A stretch of DNA of 64,000 nt from Gerris lacustris (lineage: Eukaryota; Arthropoda; Insecta; Hemiptera; Gerridae). This document shows positions 12,092 to 23,074 of the stretch, piece by piece. Each line of letters begins with the position of its first letter. Position 1 is the stretch's first letter. The position numbers were made by a program, and so were the translations under genes. The DNA is taken from the NCBI GenBank assembly GCA_951217055.1, contig OX578279.1, positions 25,384,173 through 25,448,172 of the forward strand. The letters run 5' to 3'. The notes under the pieces were generated by a model that had not been told where the DNA came from, ran no database searches, and saw only the letters and a program-made list of their open reading frames with translations.

Positions 12092-12157
<66 letters not shown>
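12092..12157. repeat. (AT)n microsatellite
   Basis: About 66 bp of uninterrupted alternating AT. Confidence 0.95.
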
Positions 12158-12159
<2 letters not shown>

Positions 12160-12160
<1 letters not shown>

Positions 12161-12910
12161 CTCTTTTTATTCTTGTTTACGTTCTGCAAAGAAAACGTTT
12201 AAAACCATATTTCATTGTAATTTACTTTATTGTTTCGAATGCACGTGCATGCGATATCGCGTGCATTTATTCGCCATTTATCAGTTGCGATATCTGTACA
12301 AAACGACAGTGCTAAGAACCAACTTGTTTTTAGACTTAAAAATTTTAAGTTATTAGCCTGTGTGTTTGTTTCGTAAGTGGGTTTTATCCCTTTCTCTGTA
12401 TACGTAGGCTTGAAACCCTTGATAACGATAATTCAAGGAAATGCGGTTGTCGAGGAAAAATTTTTACGAGGTCGTAAATCACGAGCATAAGATATATTTC
12501 GAGTTCTTCCAACTTATAATCCCCGATATTTTTATTTAATGTATTTCTTAAGCTTTAACAGTATGCGAGAAAATTAATTAACGACTTGATATTACTTTTT
12601 ATGAGTTTATGAATCCCTACGATTCGGTTTCGAAGATATTTTTATACTTTTCAGCATCACTTTGCTGTAAAGCGGGGTTTTAAATACATGGACTTCTTTT
12701 TTATTTAAAAAAAATGAATATACATACATTGATTTTCTTTTGAAATATAATATTTCTGTTTTATTTCTTTCCTTTTAGTTTGGAGTAATATATAATCAAT
12801 TCATAGAGCAGTATAGAATAAAGTAAAAAGTATTTGCATGACCAAAACTTTTCTTTTACCAACTTTTACAATTTTGCTTCCATGATAAAATAGTTTTTAC
12901 TGGTCTTATA
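12160..12910. other. Interval without recognised gene
   Basis: A short nested palindrome cluster (ATGCACGTGCAT, then GCGATATCGC) lies at about 12239-12260. Nothing else was recognised. Confidence 0.35.
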
Positions 12911-12914
12911 TTAC

Positions 12915-13507
12915 TTTGCTTTGTAAGTTTCATCGCACATTTCCGTTTCCCCAATTTTGAACCACTTCCCGTGATTCAATCTTCCTCAAATTTTGCACAT
13001 AGATACAACTTAGGTGAACAATACAGAAACCAAAAAAACAAAAAATAAAAACAAAATGGCGTCAAATTTATTTGCTTTTTAAGTTTCATCGCACACCTAT
13101 TACCCCAATTTTGAACCACTTACCGTTATTCAATCTTCCCCAAATTTTGCACATAGATACAACTAAGGTGAAGAATACAGAAACCAAAAAAAACAAGAAA
13201 TAAAAACAAAATGGCGTCAAATTTATTTGCTTTTTAAGTTTCATCGCACACCTATTACCCCAATTTTGAACCACTTACCGTTATTCAATCTTCCCCAAAT
13301 TTTGCACATAGATACAACTAAGGTGAAGAATACAGAAACCAAAAAAAAACAAAAAATAAAAACAAAATGACGTCAAATTTATTTGCTTTTTAAGTTTCAT
13401 CGCACACCTATTACCCCAATTTTGAACCACTTACCGTCATTCAATCTTCCCTAAATTTTGCACATAGATACAACTAAGGTGAAGACTACAGAAACAAAAA
13501 AAAAAAA
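12915..13507. repeat. Tandem repeat, period about 156 bp, four copies
   Basis: Copies start with AAGTTTCATCGCACA at 12925, 13081, 13236 and 13392, so the spacing is 156, 155 and 156 bp. Each contains CCCCAATTTTGAACCACTT, AAATTTTGCACATAGATACA and AAAATGGCGTCAAATTTATT. The last copy is truncated at its A-rich part. Copies 2 and 3 are nearly identical and copy 1 is most diverged, which suggests recent unequal exchange in the middle. The minus-strand frame at 13086-13274 is a frame in the repeat. Confidence 0.9.
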
Positions 13508-13799
13508 ATTTGAAAATAAGACCAGTTTTGAAAAAGGCATTTTTATATTAATTATTATATAAACACTAATAGTTATAAACACAAATTGTTTTTATATAAT
13601 TTATATAAACAAATTTTCAATAAATAAGCTAATAACAAAACTTGATTCTAATCAATATCAAAGAATACTTTTTTTTTTTATCATATATTCAAAATAATAT
13701 TATTGACGATTTTTTTTTTCAAATTTGATTTAATTGACAGACGAGATTTGTTATGAACCAGTAGAAATTAAATTTTTACTCTTAAAATCTAAATAGTCT

Positions 13800-14215
13800 A
13801 GGAGATAGCGTGTAAAAAAGACTGTTTTACATAAGCTATAATTTTGGGTATAAGTTAATCTTGTAGTGCCTATTAAGAATATGTCGTTGGTTGAGTTCGT
13901 CTGCGGGACACCACTTTGATTTGAAGAAATATTTAATTAACTATCCTATCAAGTTATAATAAACTTAAGTCAACTTAATTTTTGGTCTATTAACTAATTT
14001 TGTACTTAGGGTCATGAAAATCACATTGTGCACTATAATGGATGGGTCATGGCCGCTCTCCACCGGTCTGTTTTTTTAATGTCCTATGGTCAAGTTATAT
14101 CCCGCAGACCAACTTAGCGGACGAAATAGTTATAAAGAGCACTAAAAGATTAACTTATACACAAAATTCTAGCTTGTTAGTCAGTAATTTTTAAGAACGC
14201 TGTCAGTACTCTACG
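13800..14215. mobile_element. Foldback MITE family J, copy 1
   Basis: It starts with GGAGATAGCGTGTAAAAAAG (13801) and ends in a degraded ACGCTATTTT (about 14215). It shares internal blocks with 23605-24030 and 54023-54585: GGTCATGAAAATCACATTGT, CATGGCCGCTCTCCACCG, CCCGCAGACCAACTTAG and CACTAAAAGATTAACTT. The inverted symmetry is partly decayed in this copy. Confidence 0.7.
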
Positions 14216-14269
14216 CTATTTTCTGGACAAGTACTCTGCTCTTCTGGACAAAAAGATTTAACGAAAATC

Positions 14270-14325
14270 ACTAATTCTTTATCATTCAAGTAACACCCTT
14301 ATTATTGCATCTACCGATGTTTTGG
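14270..14325. repeat. 55-bp direct repeat, partner at 15506-15557
   Basis: CTTTATCATTCAAGTAACAC and CCTTATTATTGCATCTACCG here recur as CTTTATCATTCAAATAATAC and CCTTATTATTGCATCGACCG at 15506-15545, in the same orientation. They could be the two sides of an insertion or fragments of one repeat family. The intervening 1.2 kb includes family G and the left long arm. Confidence 0.5.
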
Positions 14326-14381
14326 AACGAAGTTCCTTATGGCACGTTCTGGAGCCCGGGGGTAAATCCGAAAAAAACGAC

Positions 14382-14430
14382 CAAAATCACCGTCACAAAA
14401 TAACCGTCACAAAATCACCGTCACGAAATC
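14382..14430. repeat. 14-bp tandem repeat, about 3.5 copies
   Basis: AAAATCACCGTCAC, AAAATAACCGTCAC and AAAATCACCGTCAC lie head to tail, followed by a degraded fourth copy. Confidence 0.8.
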
Positions 14431-14516
14431 TACCGACGACAATAACTTGACTAAAAGATCACCGAGTTAGTTGAAATTTGGTACACATGTTCATTTTAAA
14501 CACATGTTCAATTTAA

Positions 14517-14745
14517 TTTTTGAACCTCTCGTTTACGCGAGCGTTGCGCGCGAACTCTTGGACGGATCACGCTCTCCAACGATCTTAGTCTGAGTATTAG
14601 TAATAGGAACATGTAATACCAAATTTCAACTAAATCGGTCAACTTTTACTCAAGTTATCGTCGGACACGTTACACACAGACAAACAGACAGACAAGATGC
14701 ATATTTCGTTGAATGTAAGACGCTCGCTTAAACTCGCTTCAATTA
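14517..14745. repeat. Dispersed repeat family G, copy 2, joined to a GCTCGCTT end
   Basis: It matches 480-700 (CGTTTACGCGAGCGTTG, TTGGACGGATCACG, CCAAATTTCAACTAAATCGG, CAGACAGACA). It then runs into GATGCATATTTCGTTGAATG and a CTCGCTT...CTCGCTTCAATT end that also closes the element at 21789-22208. The same end thus terminates two otherwise different sequences. Confidence 0.6.
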
Positions 14746-14774
14746 AAAAAAGTATTTTTGTATAATTAATATAA

Positions 14775-15500
14775 TTTTAATTATATAATGAGCCCTTAAG
14801 CCAGTGGAAATGGCCTTAATTTTATATGTAGAAAAAAAGTAAAATTAAGTAAATGAATTTAGATATCTATTTACATAAGTTATATCTTCTTGAAGACCAA
14901 CAAATCAAAACATTTATATTTATTGAAATTAATGTGGTTGCCCTAGCTTAGCAATAACAAATCATTTCGAGGCGAGTTGTCGGCGTCGCGTCGGGACAAT
15001 ATTCGATTTAAAAAATGATAAGTGCGTTCTTAAAATATTAATATTTCAACCGAAATTGACCGTTTGAGCCATTATTCTTATAAAATCTGTCAAAATAAAT
15101 CAGAGCGACAACTCTGGACATTTTCTATTGGCCAGTTCCCTTTTGTTTACTTCCATCCCCAATTTACTCTGAGACACCGTGGGAAAAACTCTACTATAGT
15201 GACCAATATTTGTATTAGAATACAGTGATGCTAAACAAGTGCAAATAACAGCCATATAATTGAATCATAAAATGTTTGTAATCTGATTGTGTTAAGCCTA
15301 TGAGCTTTTGGTCTTTGACTAAAAGTAAGACCATCATCATCCTGTTTCAAATATAATATCTTTTAAAATCTTCCTTGGTAAATTTTCCTTGGTAATAAAC
15401 CGGATCATGTGAGATCACCACAGTTTAGCACAGCATCATCATATCTAGTTTCCGATGCTATGCTGTGCAACTATTGTATATCCGTGTTTAGTATTTGAAC
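14775..15500. mobile_element. Left inverted arm of long-arm element H
   Basis: About 700 bp is the reverse complement of 17360-18400 after allowing for an insert at 17495-17823. Shared landmarks include AGTAAAATTAAGTAAATGAATTTAGATATC at the outer edge, AGAGCGACAACTCTGGACAT, TTTTCTATTGGCCAGTTCCC, GAAAAACTCTACTATAGTGACC, GTGTTAAGCCTATGAGC and, near the inner edge, CCGATGCTATGCTGTGCAAC. A degraded stem-loop (ATGATGGTCTTA...AGACCAAAAGCT, reverse, 15304-15342) lies in the arm. No transposase was recognised between the arms. Confidence 0.75.
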
Positions 15501-15829
15501 ATAATGCTTTATCATTCAAATAATACCCTTATTATTGCATCGACCGATGTTTTTAATAACTTCTTTTCAATTCCACTATAAAGTTCATTCTAGTAGGGTA
15601 AAAGCACCAGTCGCGGACACTGTACTAGTGGTGGACACTTGAGACTTCAATAACCGATAATAAGAAATCGGTATGAGTTAAAGGGACGAGTCTTTGCTTT
15701 ACTCTTCAGTAGTGGACTCTAGCAGTTATGGTTAAAAGCGTGGGAGGTTGGAAGAATGGGGAGGGGTTGTAACTTCCGGATTCAGTGAGTGCTAGGACGC
15801 CTCATGTCAAACAACGTGGTTTCAACCAT

Positions 15830-16125
15830 ACGTCTATTTACACCTATAGCTTCGAAAGTACTTATCTAATTTGTATGAAACTTTTACAGTTTATCGAAAG
15901 TAACCCACAGATATCCCTAGATTAATTTGAACCGTCTGCGCTCTTTAGCTTTGGCTAAATTGATAGTTTAATTCGTGTAAAAAATTAACACCATTTTGAC
16001 AGATTAAACGGGGGAACAATTAAACAAATTAGACAATAATGGCTGGTAAAAATAGTATAGAAACCAATGCAGTACGTGGATAGGATGCGAGGAAGCTATG
16101 TTGCAGTCTAATTGGCAGTCTAGTT
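15830..16125. repeat. Fragments of two dispersed repeats, including family D copy 2 (reverse)
   Basis: 15830-15930 resembles 52860-52960 (TTTACACCTATAGCTTCGAAAG, then TTGTATGAAAC). 15960-16125 is family D in reverse (GGATGCGAGGAAGCTATGTT, CTAATTGGCAGTCTAG). At 52.4 kb the two parts lie in the same orientation but here they face each other, so one part has been inverted or they inserted independently. Confidence 0.55.
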
Positions 16126-16389
16126 TTTAATTAACAATTTAAAAAGAAATATGTATCATTTTATTAAAAAAACAAAAATTCACCACAAAATTCATTAAAA
16201 TTAATATCAAAATTTGATCTCAGATAGCGACAATCCTCACCATTTTATATTCAAATTATCAAAAGTTTCCGGGGGAGGACCCCCGGATCCCCCTCAAAAT
16301 TTCCCCCGGTTTTTTTTATTTGAAATATGGTAACCCTAATTATTACTGACGATTCTAGAGTTAGCTTAGTGCGTAGGCTTCCGCGGGTT

Positions 16390-16655
16390 TGCTTGTAATC
16401 AATAACTTGGTTTTCCGGGGATATCCACGTCACGAATGGGTTAAAGTCTGACGTTTCGCTTCCACCACTGGAAGCATTATCAGGGGTAAGGTGCATCGTA
16501 TTGTTGACTCGTAGCAAACAGTGAGTATATCTTGTGTTTGCTTCGAGTCAACATCATGATGAACCTCTCCACTGAAGATACTTCCAGCAGTGGAAGCGAA
16601 ACGTCGGACTTCTACCCATTCGAGACGCGGATTTCACCGGAAAACCAAGTAATTG
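16390..16655. mobile_element. Foldback with hairpin-bearing ends, second copy of the 2.3-kb type
   Basis: The left arm (about 16390-16520) and right arm (about 16525-16655) are inverted and nearly touch. Each has the AACTTGGTTTTCCGG-type outer end, a CGCGTC/GACGCG block and the TTCCAGCAGTGGAAGCGAAACGTC stem-loop region (16453-16484 reverse, 16572-16601 forward). The spacer found in the 2268-2661 copy is almost absent. The minus-strand open frame reaching 16251 is not conserved as protein. Confidence 0.6.
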
Positions 16656-17127
16656 AATCTAGAGTTCTCTAATGGAAAATATTAATGATATAAAATAAAA
16701 TAATACATTATTATATCGTCCATTTCCCTTAACTTATACTTTATACAGCTAATGAAGCGACATGCCAACCCCGTGTCATCCATTATATTGTTGTGTAAGC
16801 CATTTGGCAGATTTAAGCTCTCCACGTGCTGTTGCACCACGGATAAGTATTATTTATTATATTATATATTATTCAACTACATTTTAATTTGTATAATTAA
16901 GCTCACATACCCTGAATTTAAAAATGATTTATTCTAAGTAGCTGCTCATTTAAGCCTTTACCTGAAACAAATAAATAAATATAATTTGTTATTTTAATTT
17001 TAGATTTTTTTAAAATTTATTTCGCCATACATCATATGGTGGAATGCTTATATAAACATTTGTTAGCATGCATTAAAGAAAAATAAATGAATTATGTAAT
17101 TATATACATTAAAAATAAGTTCTTTAT

Positions 17128-17360
17128 TTATACAAAACCCTTATAACTAAGAGATATTAAAAAGTTTAACAAATATTTACTGTGGTGGAACAACAATAGT
17201 GCATTGTATTGTACGTAAAAAAAAACAAAACAAATGAGCCTAGCTTCTTTAAATCTAAACCCAGATGTGATGGTATTTAGACCTTGATACTGGTAGCCAT
17301 CTAAATCATTAATTCCAATCCCCACGTTGATGTGTGCCAACACCACGTGGTATTTTCTGG
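17128..17360 (-). other. Unidentified frame inside the long-arm element
   Basis: A minus-strand frame of about 95 codons runs from 17415 to 17128. Its first 18 codons lie in the inverted arm. The middle (VVLAHINVGIGINDLDGYQY) is not low-complexity, but the end is AT-driven. I do not recognise it, and it has no counterpart next to the left arm. It could be a relic of the element's own gene or a chance frame. Confidence 0.15.
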
Positions 17361-18400
17361 CGGTCACCTGTCCAAATACTAAACACGGGTATACAATAGT
17401 TACACAACATAGCATCGGAAACCAGATATGATTCTGCTTTACTGTGGTGATCTATCATGATCCGGTGCCTTTTACACAGGAAGATTTTAATAGTACAACA
17501 TGTCTAGTGTGGAAAGTAAGATTTTGGATGCGAGTGTGGAGTTTGCACCCGAGCAAAGCAAAATGCAGTTTTGCACGAGTTGGGTACCGTACTTTATCTA
17601 CGATGGTTGGATTTTAATAATAAATACAGAAAATAACAGTTACTTTAATTAAACAAACAGCAAATTAGTTTTGTCAAATGTAAACAAACACGCTAATCGT
17701 GGGATAAGGTGAAGAATTATGAAACGCGCATGCGCAATAAATGCAACTACGAAAAGAATCCCTTTCTACGCATCTAAACACAGATGAAATGTTTTTATTT
17801 TGTATCAATCGTAGATAAAATATATTGACTTTGAAACTGGAAGCTAATGGTCTTGTTTATTAGTAAAAATATATAGGCTTTATAGGCTTAACACAATCAA
17901 ACTACAACAATTATATGATTCAATTACATAGCTGTTATTTCCACATGTTTAGTATCACTTTATTCTCATACAGATATTGGTCAATACAGTAGAGTTTTTC
18001 CCTCGGTATCTCTGATTAAATTGGGGATGGATGTAAACAAAAGGGAACTGGGTCAATAGAAAATGTCCAGAGTTGTCGCTCTGATTTATTTTGACAGATT
18101 TTATAAGTATAATATCTTAAACGCTCAATTTCTGTTGAACGATTAATATTTTAAGAACGCACTTATCATTTATATAATCAAGTACTGTCCCGTCGGCAAT
18201 TCACCTCGAACTGATTTGTTATTACTAAGCTAGGGCAACCACATTTATTGCAATGAAAATAAATGTTTTGATTTGTTGGTCTTCAAGTCGATATAATAAC
18301 TTATGTAAATAGATATCTAAATTAATTTACTTAATTTTACTTTTTTCTACATACGGGCTTAATGGCTCATTATATTATTAAAGTTATATTAATACTTAAT
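17360..18400. mobile_element. Right inverted arm of long-arm element H (interrupted)
   Basis: This is the reverse complement of 14775-15500. It is interrupted at about 17495-17823 by a family C element. A further fragment of the arm (GAGACACGGTAGGAAAAACT) is repeated just outside at 18668-18700. Together the arms define a region of about 3.6 kb. Confidence 0.7.
17495..17823 (-). mobile_element. Family C element, short solo copy
   Basis: It matches the two arms at 25365-25990 and 27546-28140: GATGCGAGTGTGGAGTTTGC, CCGTACTTTATCTACGATGG, AACAGTTACTTTAATTAAAC, GAAACGCGCATGCGCAAT, TTTCTACGCATCTAAACA and TATCAATCGTAGATAAA. Relative to those arms it lacks about 190 bp that contain the short MS(D/E)-starting coding segment, and it also lacks the inserted palindrome next to GTGAAGAATT (17713). 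It is inserted in the right arm of element H. Confidence 0.75.
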
Positions 18401-18461
18401 TTTCTTATTTAAAAGGAAAAATAAGTATAAAATAATAATAGGTAATACATAAATATATCTA

Positions 18462-18552
18462 TCTATATTATTAAAAAAGTTTTGTAAGCAAACAAATGTG
18501 TCAAATTGTAAAATTGCGCGAAGCGAAGCGAGTTGGGGGCAGAACCCCCTAG
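18462..18552 (+). mobile_element. Minimal 91-bp Helitron
   Basis: The 5' end TCTATATTATTAAAAAAG follows an A (18461). The 3' end has a perfect stem GGGGG (18535-18539) / CCCCC (18545-18549) with loop CAGAA, directly followed in overlap by CTAG (18549-18552) and then a T (18553). A 5' TC, a 3' hairpin plus CTAG, and an A-T target with no target duplication are the defining marks of canonical Helitrons, and the TATATTATTAAAA start is typical of insect families. Only the ends and about 50 bp remain, so it is non-autonomous. It needs a Rep/helicase supplied in trans. Confidence 0.7.
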
Positions 18553-18799
18553 TTTAAAATTAAAATTATTTTCAAATTGTAAACATTTTAACAGTTACAA
18601 TACGCGTGGTACAAAAGTAAACAATCAAATATTTGGCAACATCGAAAACAGCCTCACTCGGTTTTCTCAGAGACACGGTAGGAAAAACTCTACTTTAGTT
18701 TTTTCGCAATTTAAAACCTCAAGCATCAATTTAAGCTAACCATCCTCTGCCAGTCCCTAAAAAAAGTCATCGCTCTTTTTCTTTTAAAAAATGTCAGTT

Positions 18800-20160
18800 A
18801 AACAATCAAAATGTATTATATATATAGGCTAAAATATAGAAAGTTAAATACATATTTTATCAGTATTTAATTCTGTGTCACCTCTTATTCGAATAATTTT
18901 AAATGGTTGGCAGATATAGGGCTACACACAATGACCAAAATACAAATTTCAATAAATTATTTAATTTCCTGATTTTATTATATTATACCTAGACTTATTT
19001 CTAGTTTCATTTCTTTGATTATAATTGTTAATACTTTTTTAACGTCACTTACTTCTCTTATTTATATTAATTTTAAATTTAAATAGTATAGCATAATTTT
19101 TTTTTCTTCTTTTTTTACAAAGTAAATATTTCTACACATCATTTAATACCAGCTGGATTTGTTACATTTATTGTAGTTAAGAAGAAAAAATTGTTTAGAA
19201 TTTGTTGTATTTATATATATATTAAAAAATATAATATCTGAGCCATAACCGTTAAGGTTGGATTATTGCCAGTATCGTTTTATTTATTTTTTTAAAAAAT
19301 ATTTTAAATTTAGGTACATATATTTAAAGTGCACCTGCGAATGTTTTCTAATAATTAAAATTTTGATAAATGATTGGGTTTCTTTTTTTTTCAAGTTAAA
19401 AATCCTTTTCTTGTTCGTAATAATATATAGGTCAGATGTAATAAATAACGTCATTGATCTAATACTAATGATTTTTTTATTTATTTTATTTTTGTGGTGT
19501 TGATATATTGTTTCTGTGATTTAGTATAATTGCCTCCACATTATTAAATTGTCGAGTTTTTTAATGCCTCAAGATTTTATTTTAGTATTTAGTTTTTATA
19601 AGGTGGAAGAGATAGAATCGAAATTGGGTTCTATTATAATTGGCTCTCGGTTTTTTTCTTGTTAGTCGACCTAGGGAAAAAAGGTTTGGCACAGGTCTCA
19701 CATAAGGTCTTGAGATCTCAGCAAACTAACAACATTCTATTATTTTCATATAGACTCTGTTGGATTTCACTACACGAGGGTTAGTTTTAATTTAGTTCTT
19801 ATGAAATTCTATTTATGATCGGAGGTTTTTTTCTTCTAAAACCTTATTCTAATTCCAACCCCATGACTAATAATGAAATGGATAGATTCTTATTTCCTTT
19901 TGTTACCTTGTCTTATTATTTCACTTTCTACATGTTTTGAGGTTCTTAGAATGTCTTTGACATCTATGCAGCCACACACGCTCTGGTTCACCTGAACAGA
20001 TTAACCTTTCAGGCATACCGCAATATTTAGTATAAACACTTCGCAGACTGCGACACGTTGAAACTTGGTAATAAGAGGTTTGATTTAATAATATAAGGGT
20101 TAGCTTCTTCATTGCCTATTTAATTCCTATGACTTAATATTAACATGGTTATGTTTTAGC
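18800..20160. other. AT-rich interval, nothing recognised
   Basis: Several hydrophobic, Phe/Ile/Lys-rich frames exist (for example at 19258-19503), as expected by chance at this base composition. No shared repeat was found. Confidence 0.4.
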
Positions 20161-20162
20161 TC

Positions 20163-20560
20163 TGGGGGACAAAATAAATTTTCAGTGGCAGGAAGTTGGA
20201 ATATAATAGGAGGGAGGTTTTCACTTGTATTCACTGTAGTCCTATATTTCGCCGATAGAACTGCTGAAGTTTACTTAAGCACTCTATATACTTTCTAAAA
20301 GTTTATATATATTGACATCAGATCACCTAGCGGACCAAATGGTAATCAAATGGAGTAATGTTTTATAATTTCACACCTTAAATCCATCTACTATATCAAT
20401 TAGACAAATGAAATGTAATGAAAATGTAATCTCATTTTCTTCACGTCTATAAAAAAACATTAAAATGTCTATTTGTGGATTCAATGCCCAAAAACATATC
20501 CATGATTCTATGTTTTTCCATGAATTGAAGAAAATTAGTACTTTTTAGGGTTAAATAGTA
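20163..20560 (-). repeat. Dispersed repeat family T, copy without the Helitron block
   Basis: Read on the minus strand it matches 37640-37944 and then continues directly into 48725-48970. Shared blocks are CATGGAAAAA...ATTGAATC-type sequence, GGCATTGAA, AACATTAAAC/ATGTTTTT, CCATTTGRTCC, TGATGTCA, CTATCGGCGAAATA, TACAAGTGAAAACC and CCTCCTATTATATTC. The Helitron-like block of 37945-48724 is absent, so this copy supplies an empty site. It lacks about 150 bp present at 48770-48940. Confidence 0.7.
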
Positions 20561-20845
20561 CTATTTAATTTAATTACAATTCGGTGTACTGTTGACACGA
20601 ATTTGAGCTGGATAAGCAAAAATTGTAATGGATAAATTTGCTTTTTTTAAAATAAAATAAAATAATTTTACTATATTAAAACATTTTTTACTCTAGCTTG
20701 AAGGTCCTTAAATTTGACTAATTAATTAAATGGAAGTATAACCGCCAATCTCTTATTTAGTGTTAAAAATGAAAGTAGAAAGGATAGTAAAATAAATGCA
20801 CATATACTTTTTTAATTAAGGTTAATGATCTTTTATATTGTCTAA

Positions 20846-20997
20846 AGCCTAGTCAACACCAGTAGACACGTTGCGAGACATTTCTGTAGACGGTCTCATA
20901 GACCGTCTCTCGCAACGTGTCTATAGACATCTTCTGAGACCGTCTATAGTCTAGGTCTAGCGTCCACACTTGTAGACACGTTGCGCAACATGCCTAA
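20846..20997. mobile_element. Fragment of a related palindromic MITE
   Basis: It starts with TAA followed by AGCCTAGTCAACACC, resembling the end of the next element. It repeats much of 21170-21300 (CGCAACGTGTCTATAGACAT, GACCGTCTATAGTCTAGGTC, GTCCACACTTGTAGACACG) in direct orientation. Internal short palindromes such as GACGGTCTCATAGACCGTC are frequent. Its right end is not clear. Confidence 0.5.
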
Positions 20998-21468
20998 AGC
21001 CTTGTCCACACTAGTAAACATGTTGCGCGATTTTGGTCTCAGAGACATGTCTAGCGATTTGTCTATAGACATCAGCTAGACATCGGCTGAGACAAACGGC
21101 GTCTACGGTCTCGTTGCTAGACCAAAATCGCATGTCTATGGTTTTCTATTCTAAATGGTAGACATGGTGTAACATTAAGCCTAGTCGGTCTCATAGACCG
21201 TCTACAGAAATGTCTCGCAACGTGTCTATAGACATCTTCTGAGACCGTCTATGGTCTAGGTCTTGCGTCCACACTTGTAGACACGTTGCACAACATGCCT
21301 AACGTTGCACCGTGTCTACCATTTAGACTGGAAAACCATAGACATGCGATTTTGGTCTAGCAACGAGACCGTAGACGCCGTTTGTCTCAGCCGATGTCTA
21401 TAGACAAATCGCTAGACATGTCTCTGAGACCAAAATCGCGCAACATGCCTACTAGTGTGGACAAGGCT
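20998..21468. mobile_element. PIF/Harbinger-type MITE with 180-bp inverted arms
   Basis: The left end AGCCTTGTCCACACTAGTA (20998) mirrors TACTAGTGTGGACAAGGCT, which ends at 21468. TAA stands on both sides (20995-20997 and 21469-21471). A 3-bp TWA duplication is the mark of PIF/Harbinger elements. The arms, about 20998-21175 and 21300-21468, match almost base for base. The arms are packed with small palindromes (GTCTATAGAC, AGACATGTCT). There is no coding sequence, and mobility would need a transposase in trans. Confidence 0.8.
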
Positions 21469-21788
21469 TAAGATACATAAGCCAAGGTTTACTCAAAATA
21501 GAATCTATGATTTAGTCTTATAATGTATAGATCTACAGCCAATTATAATAACATGGTGAAGAACAATACATTAGCAGCTATACGATTAATATTTGTAATG
21601 TAACACAAATATGTCTTATTTGCTCTCGTTTTCAATTTTTATGCAGTCATAAGGTTTTCAATCAAATAATTTCACTACATTGCCAAAAATGTTGAATTCA
21701 TAGCATGATTTTGTAACGGGCTAAAGCACTGTGGCCTTCCTTATAATTTAAAATAATTCATTATTACTAGGCATCGCGTGGCTCTATC

Positions 21789-22208
21789 ATTGAAGCGAGC
21801 GTATTGCAATAAAATACTGAATATTGAAATTTGTTAATCATGATGAATGTCATAGTTGAAGATAAGTGGAAGAGGGGAGTGTGAAGTAGAGTGGGGGTAC
21901 TCGGTACAAAGCTTTACTTCCTAAACAAACCTTCACCCAACACGACTATAACAATCTTAACCATAGCTTTTAAACAATTATTATAAATGTATCACTTCAT
22001 TACTCAAATACTACTGCTTGTATCATGTTGAAATTTTACATACTTGTTTGAATTGTACTTTAGACGATGTACATAAAGTTTTATTAAAATCGTTACGTTA
22101 GAACGTAGATATCGGTAAAAAGGTTGTTTTCTCTATTTTAAACGCAGCTCTATTTTAAAAGATGCATATTTCGTTGAATGTAAGAAGCTCGCTTACGCTC
22201 GCTTCAAT
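21789..22208. mobile_element. Short inverted-repeat element, ends ATTGAAGCGAGCGTA
   Basis: Perfect 15-bp inverted ends lie at 21789-21803 and 22194-22208. The left end with GCAATAAAATA also occurs at 7228-7262, and the right end with GATGCATATTTCGTTGAATG occurs at 14697-14745. No coding sequence was seen. The family is not assigned. Confidence 0.65.
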
Positions 22209-22209
22209 T

Positions 22210-23070
22210 AGATCTATTAACAATAAACATCAGATATAACACTAGCATAAGTTAAATTTAGAATTACGTCTAGTCTAGTTGTACGACAATTATGAGGTCT
22301 TGTTATTCTGAATAGTTACTCATTGAAAATTGATTAATGATCTATAGTCTGACATTTTAATAACTATAAACGTTTAGTTATAACTAATTAATTATTATAT
22401 TTTTGGCTCAAATCCCTTTCTTTTGAACTCAACAGTTTTAATACGGGAAGATTTTGATAGTAGGTCATATTATAAATAGGTTGTTCTTTTAAAATCTATT
22501 TTCTATATTTTAAATGAAATATATATAGTTAAATCAGCTGATATCGCATGATAATGCTATGTTGATCAGGAATTTATTCCGTACATCTGATTTTGCTTTA
22601 GTAACCGAAAAGTTTTCTCAAACTATTGAAAAAGTTAGATAACACTTTGTGACATGAAATACCAACTTGGTTTGCTTGATCAATTTCTATTTGTTGTTTT
22701 ATCTCCTTTAGCAAGTTTAATAGAAATCAAAATGAAATATGGAATGAATCAAATATGAAACTTTTTATTTTTACATTAATCTCTCACCACGTTTACAGTA
22801 AAATAATTTTATCAATGAGGATCATTAGTCATCGTTGTTTTTAGTTCTTAGAGTGATAACAGAAATATTGATACTATTACAACATAAATAATAGTCGATT
22901 ATACAAAGAGACGAGCTGATAAGAATTCTTTAGATATATCTCTATTATAATGATAAGTTGTGAGCAAAAAACAATTTGAACCATTTTTTAAGAGCGCTTA
23001 AGGTTTATTTTAAACTCTTACAAAGAATTAACTTATAAACGTTTAAATAGTAGTTTTATTTTACTTTCTA
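22210..23070. other. AT-rich interval, nothing recognised
   Basis: No open frame or shared repeat was recognised. Confidence 0.4.
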
Positions 23071-23074
23071 TTTA

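Noticed and set aside
12915..13507. CRISPR-like array
   Set aside because: Repeats are contiguous 156-bp units without variable spacers, in a eukaryotic genome.
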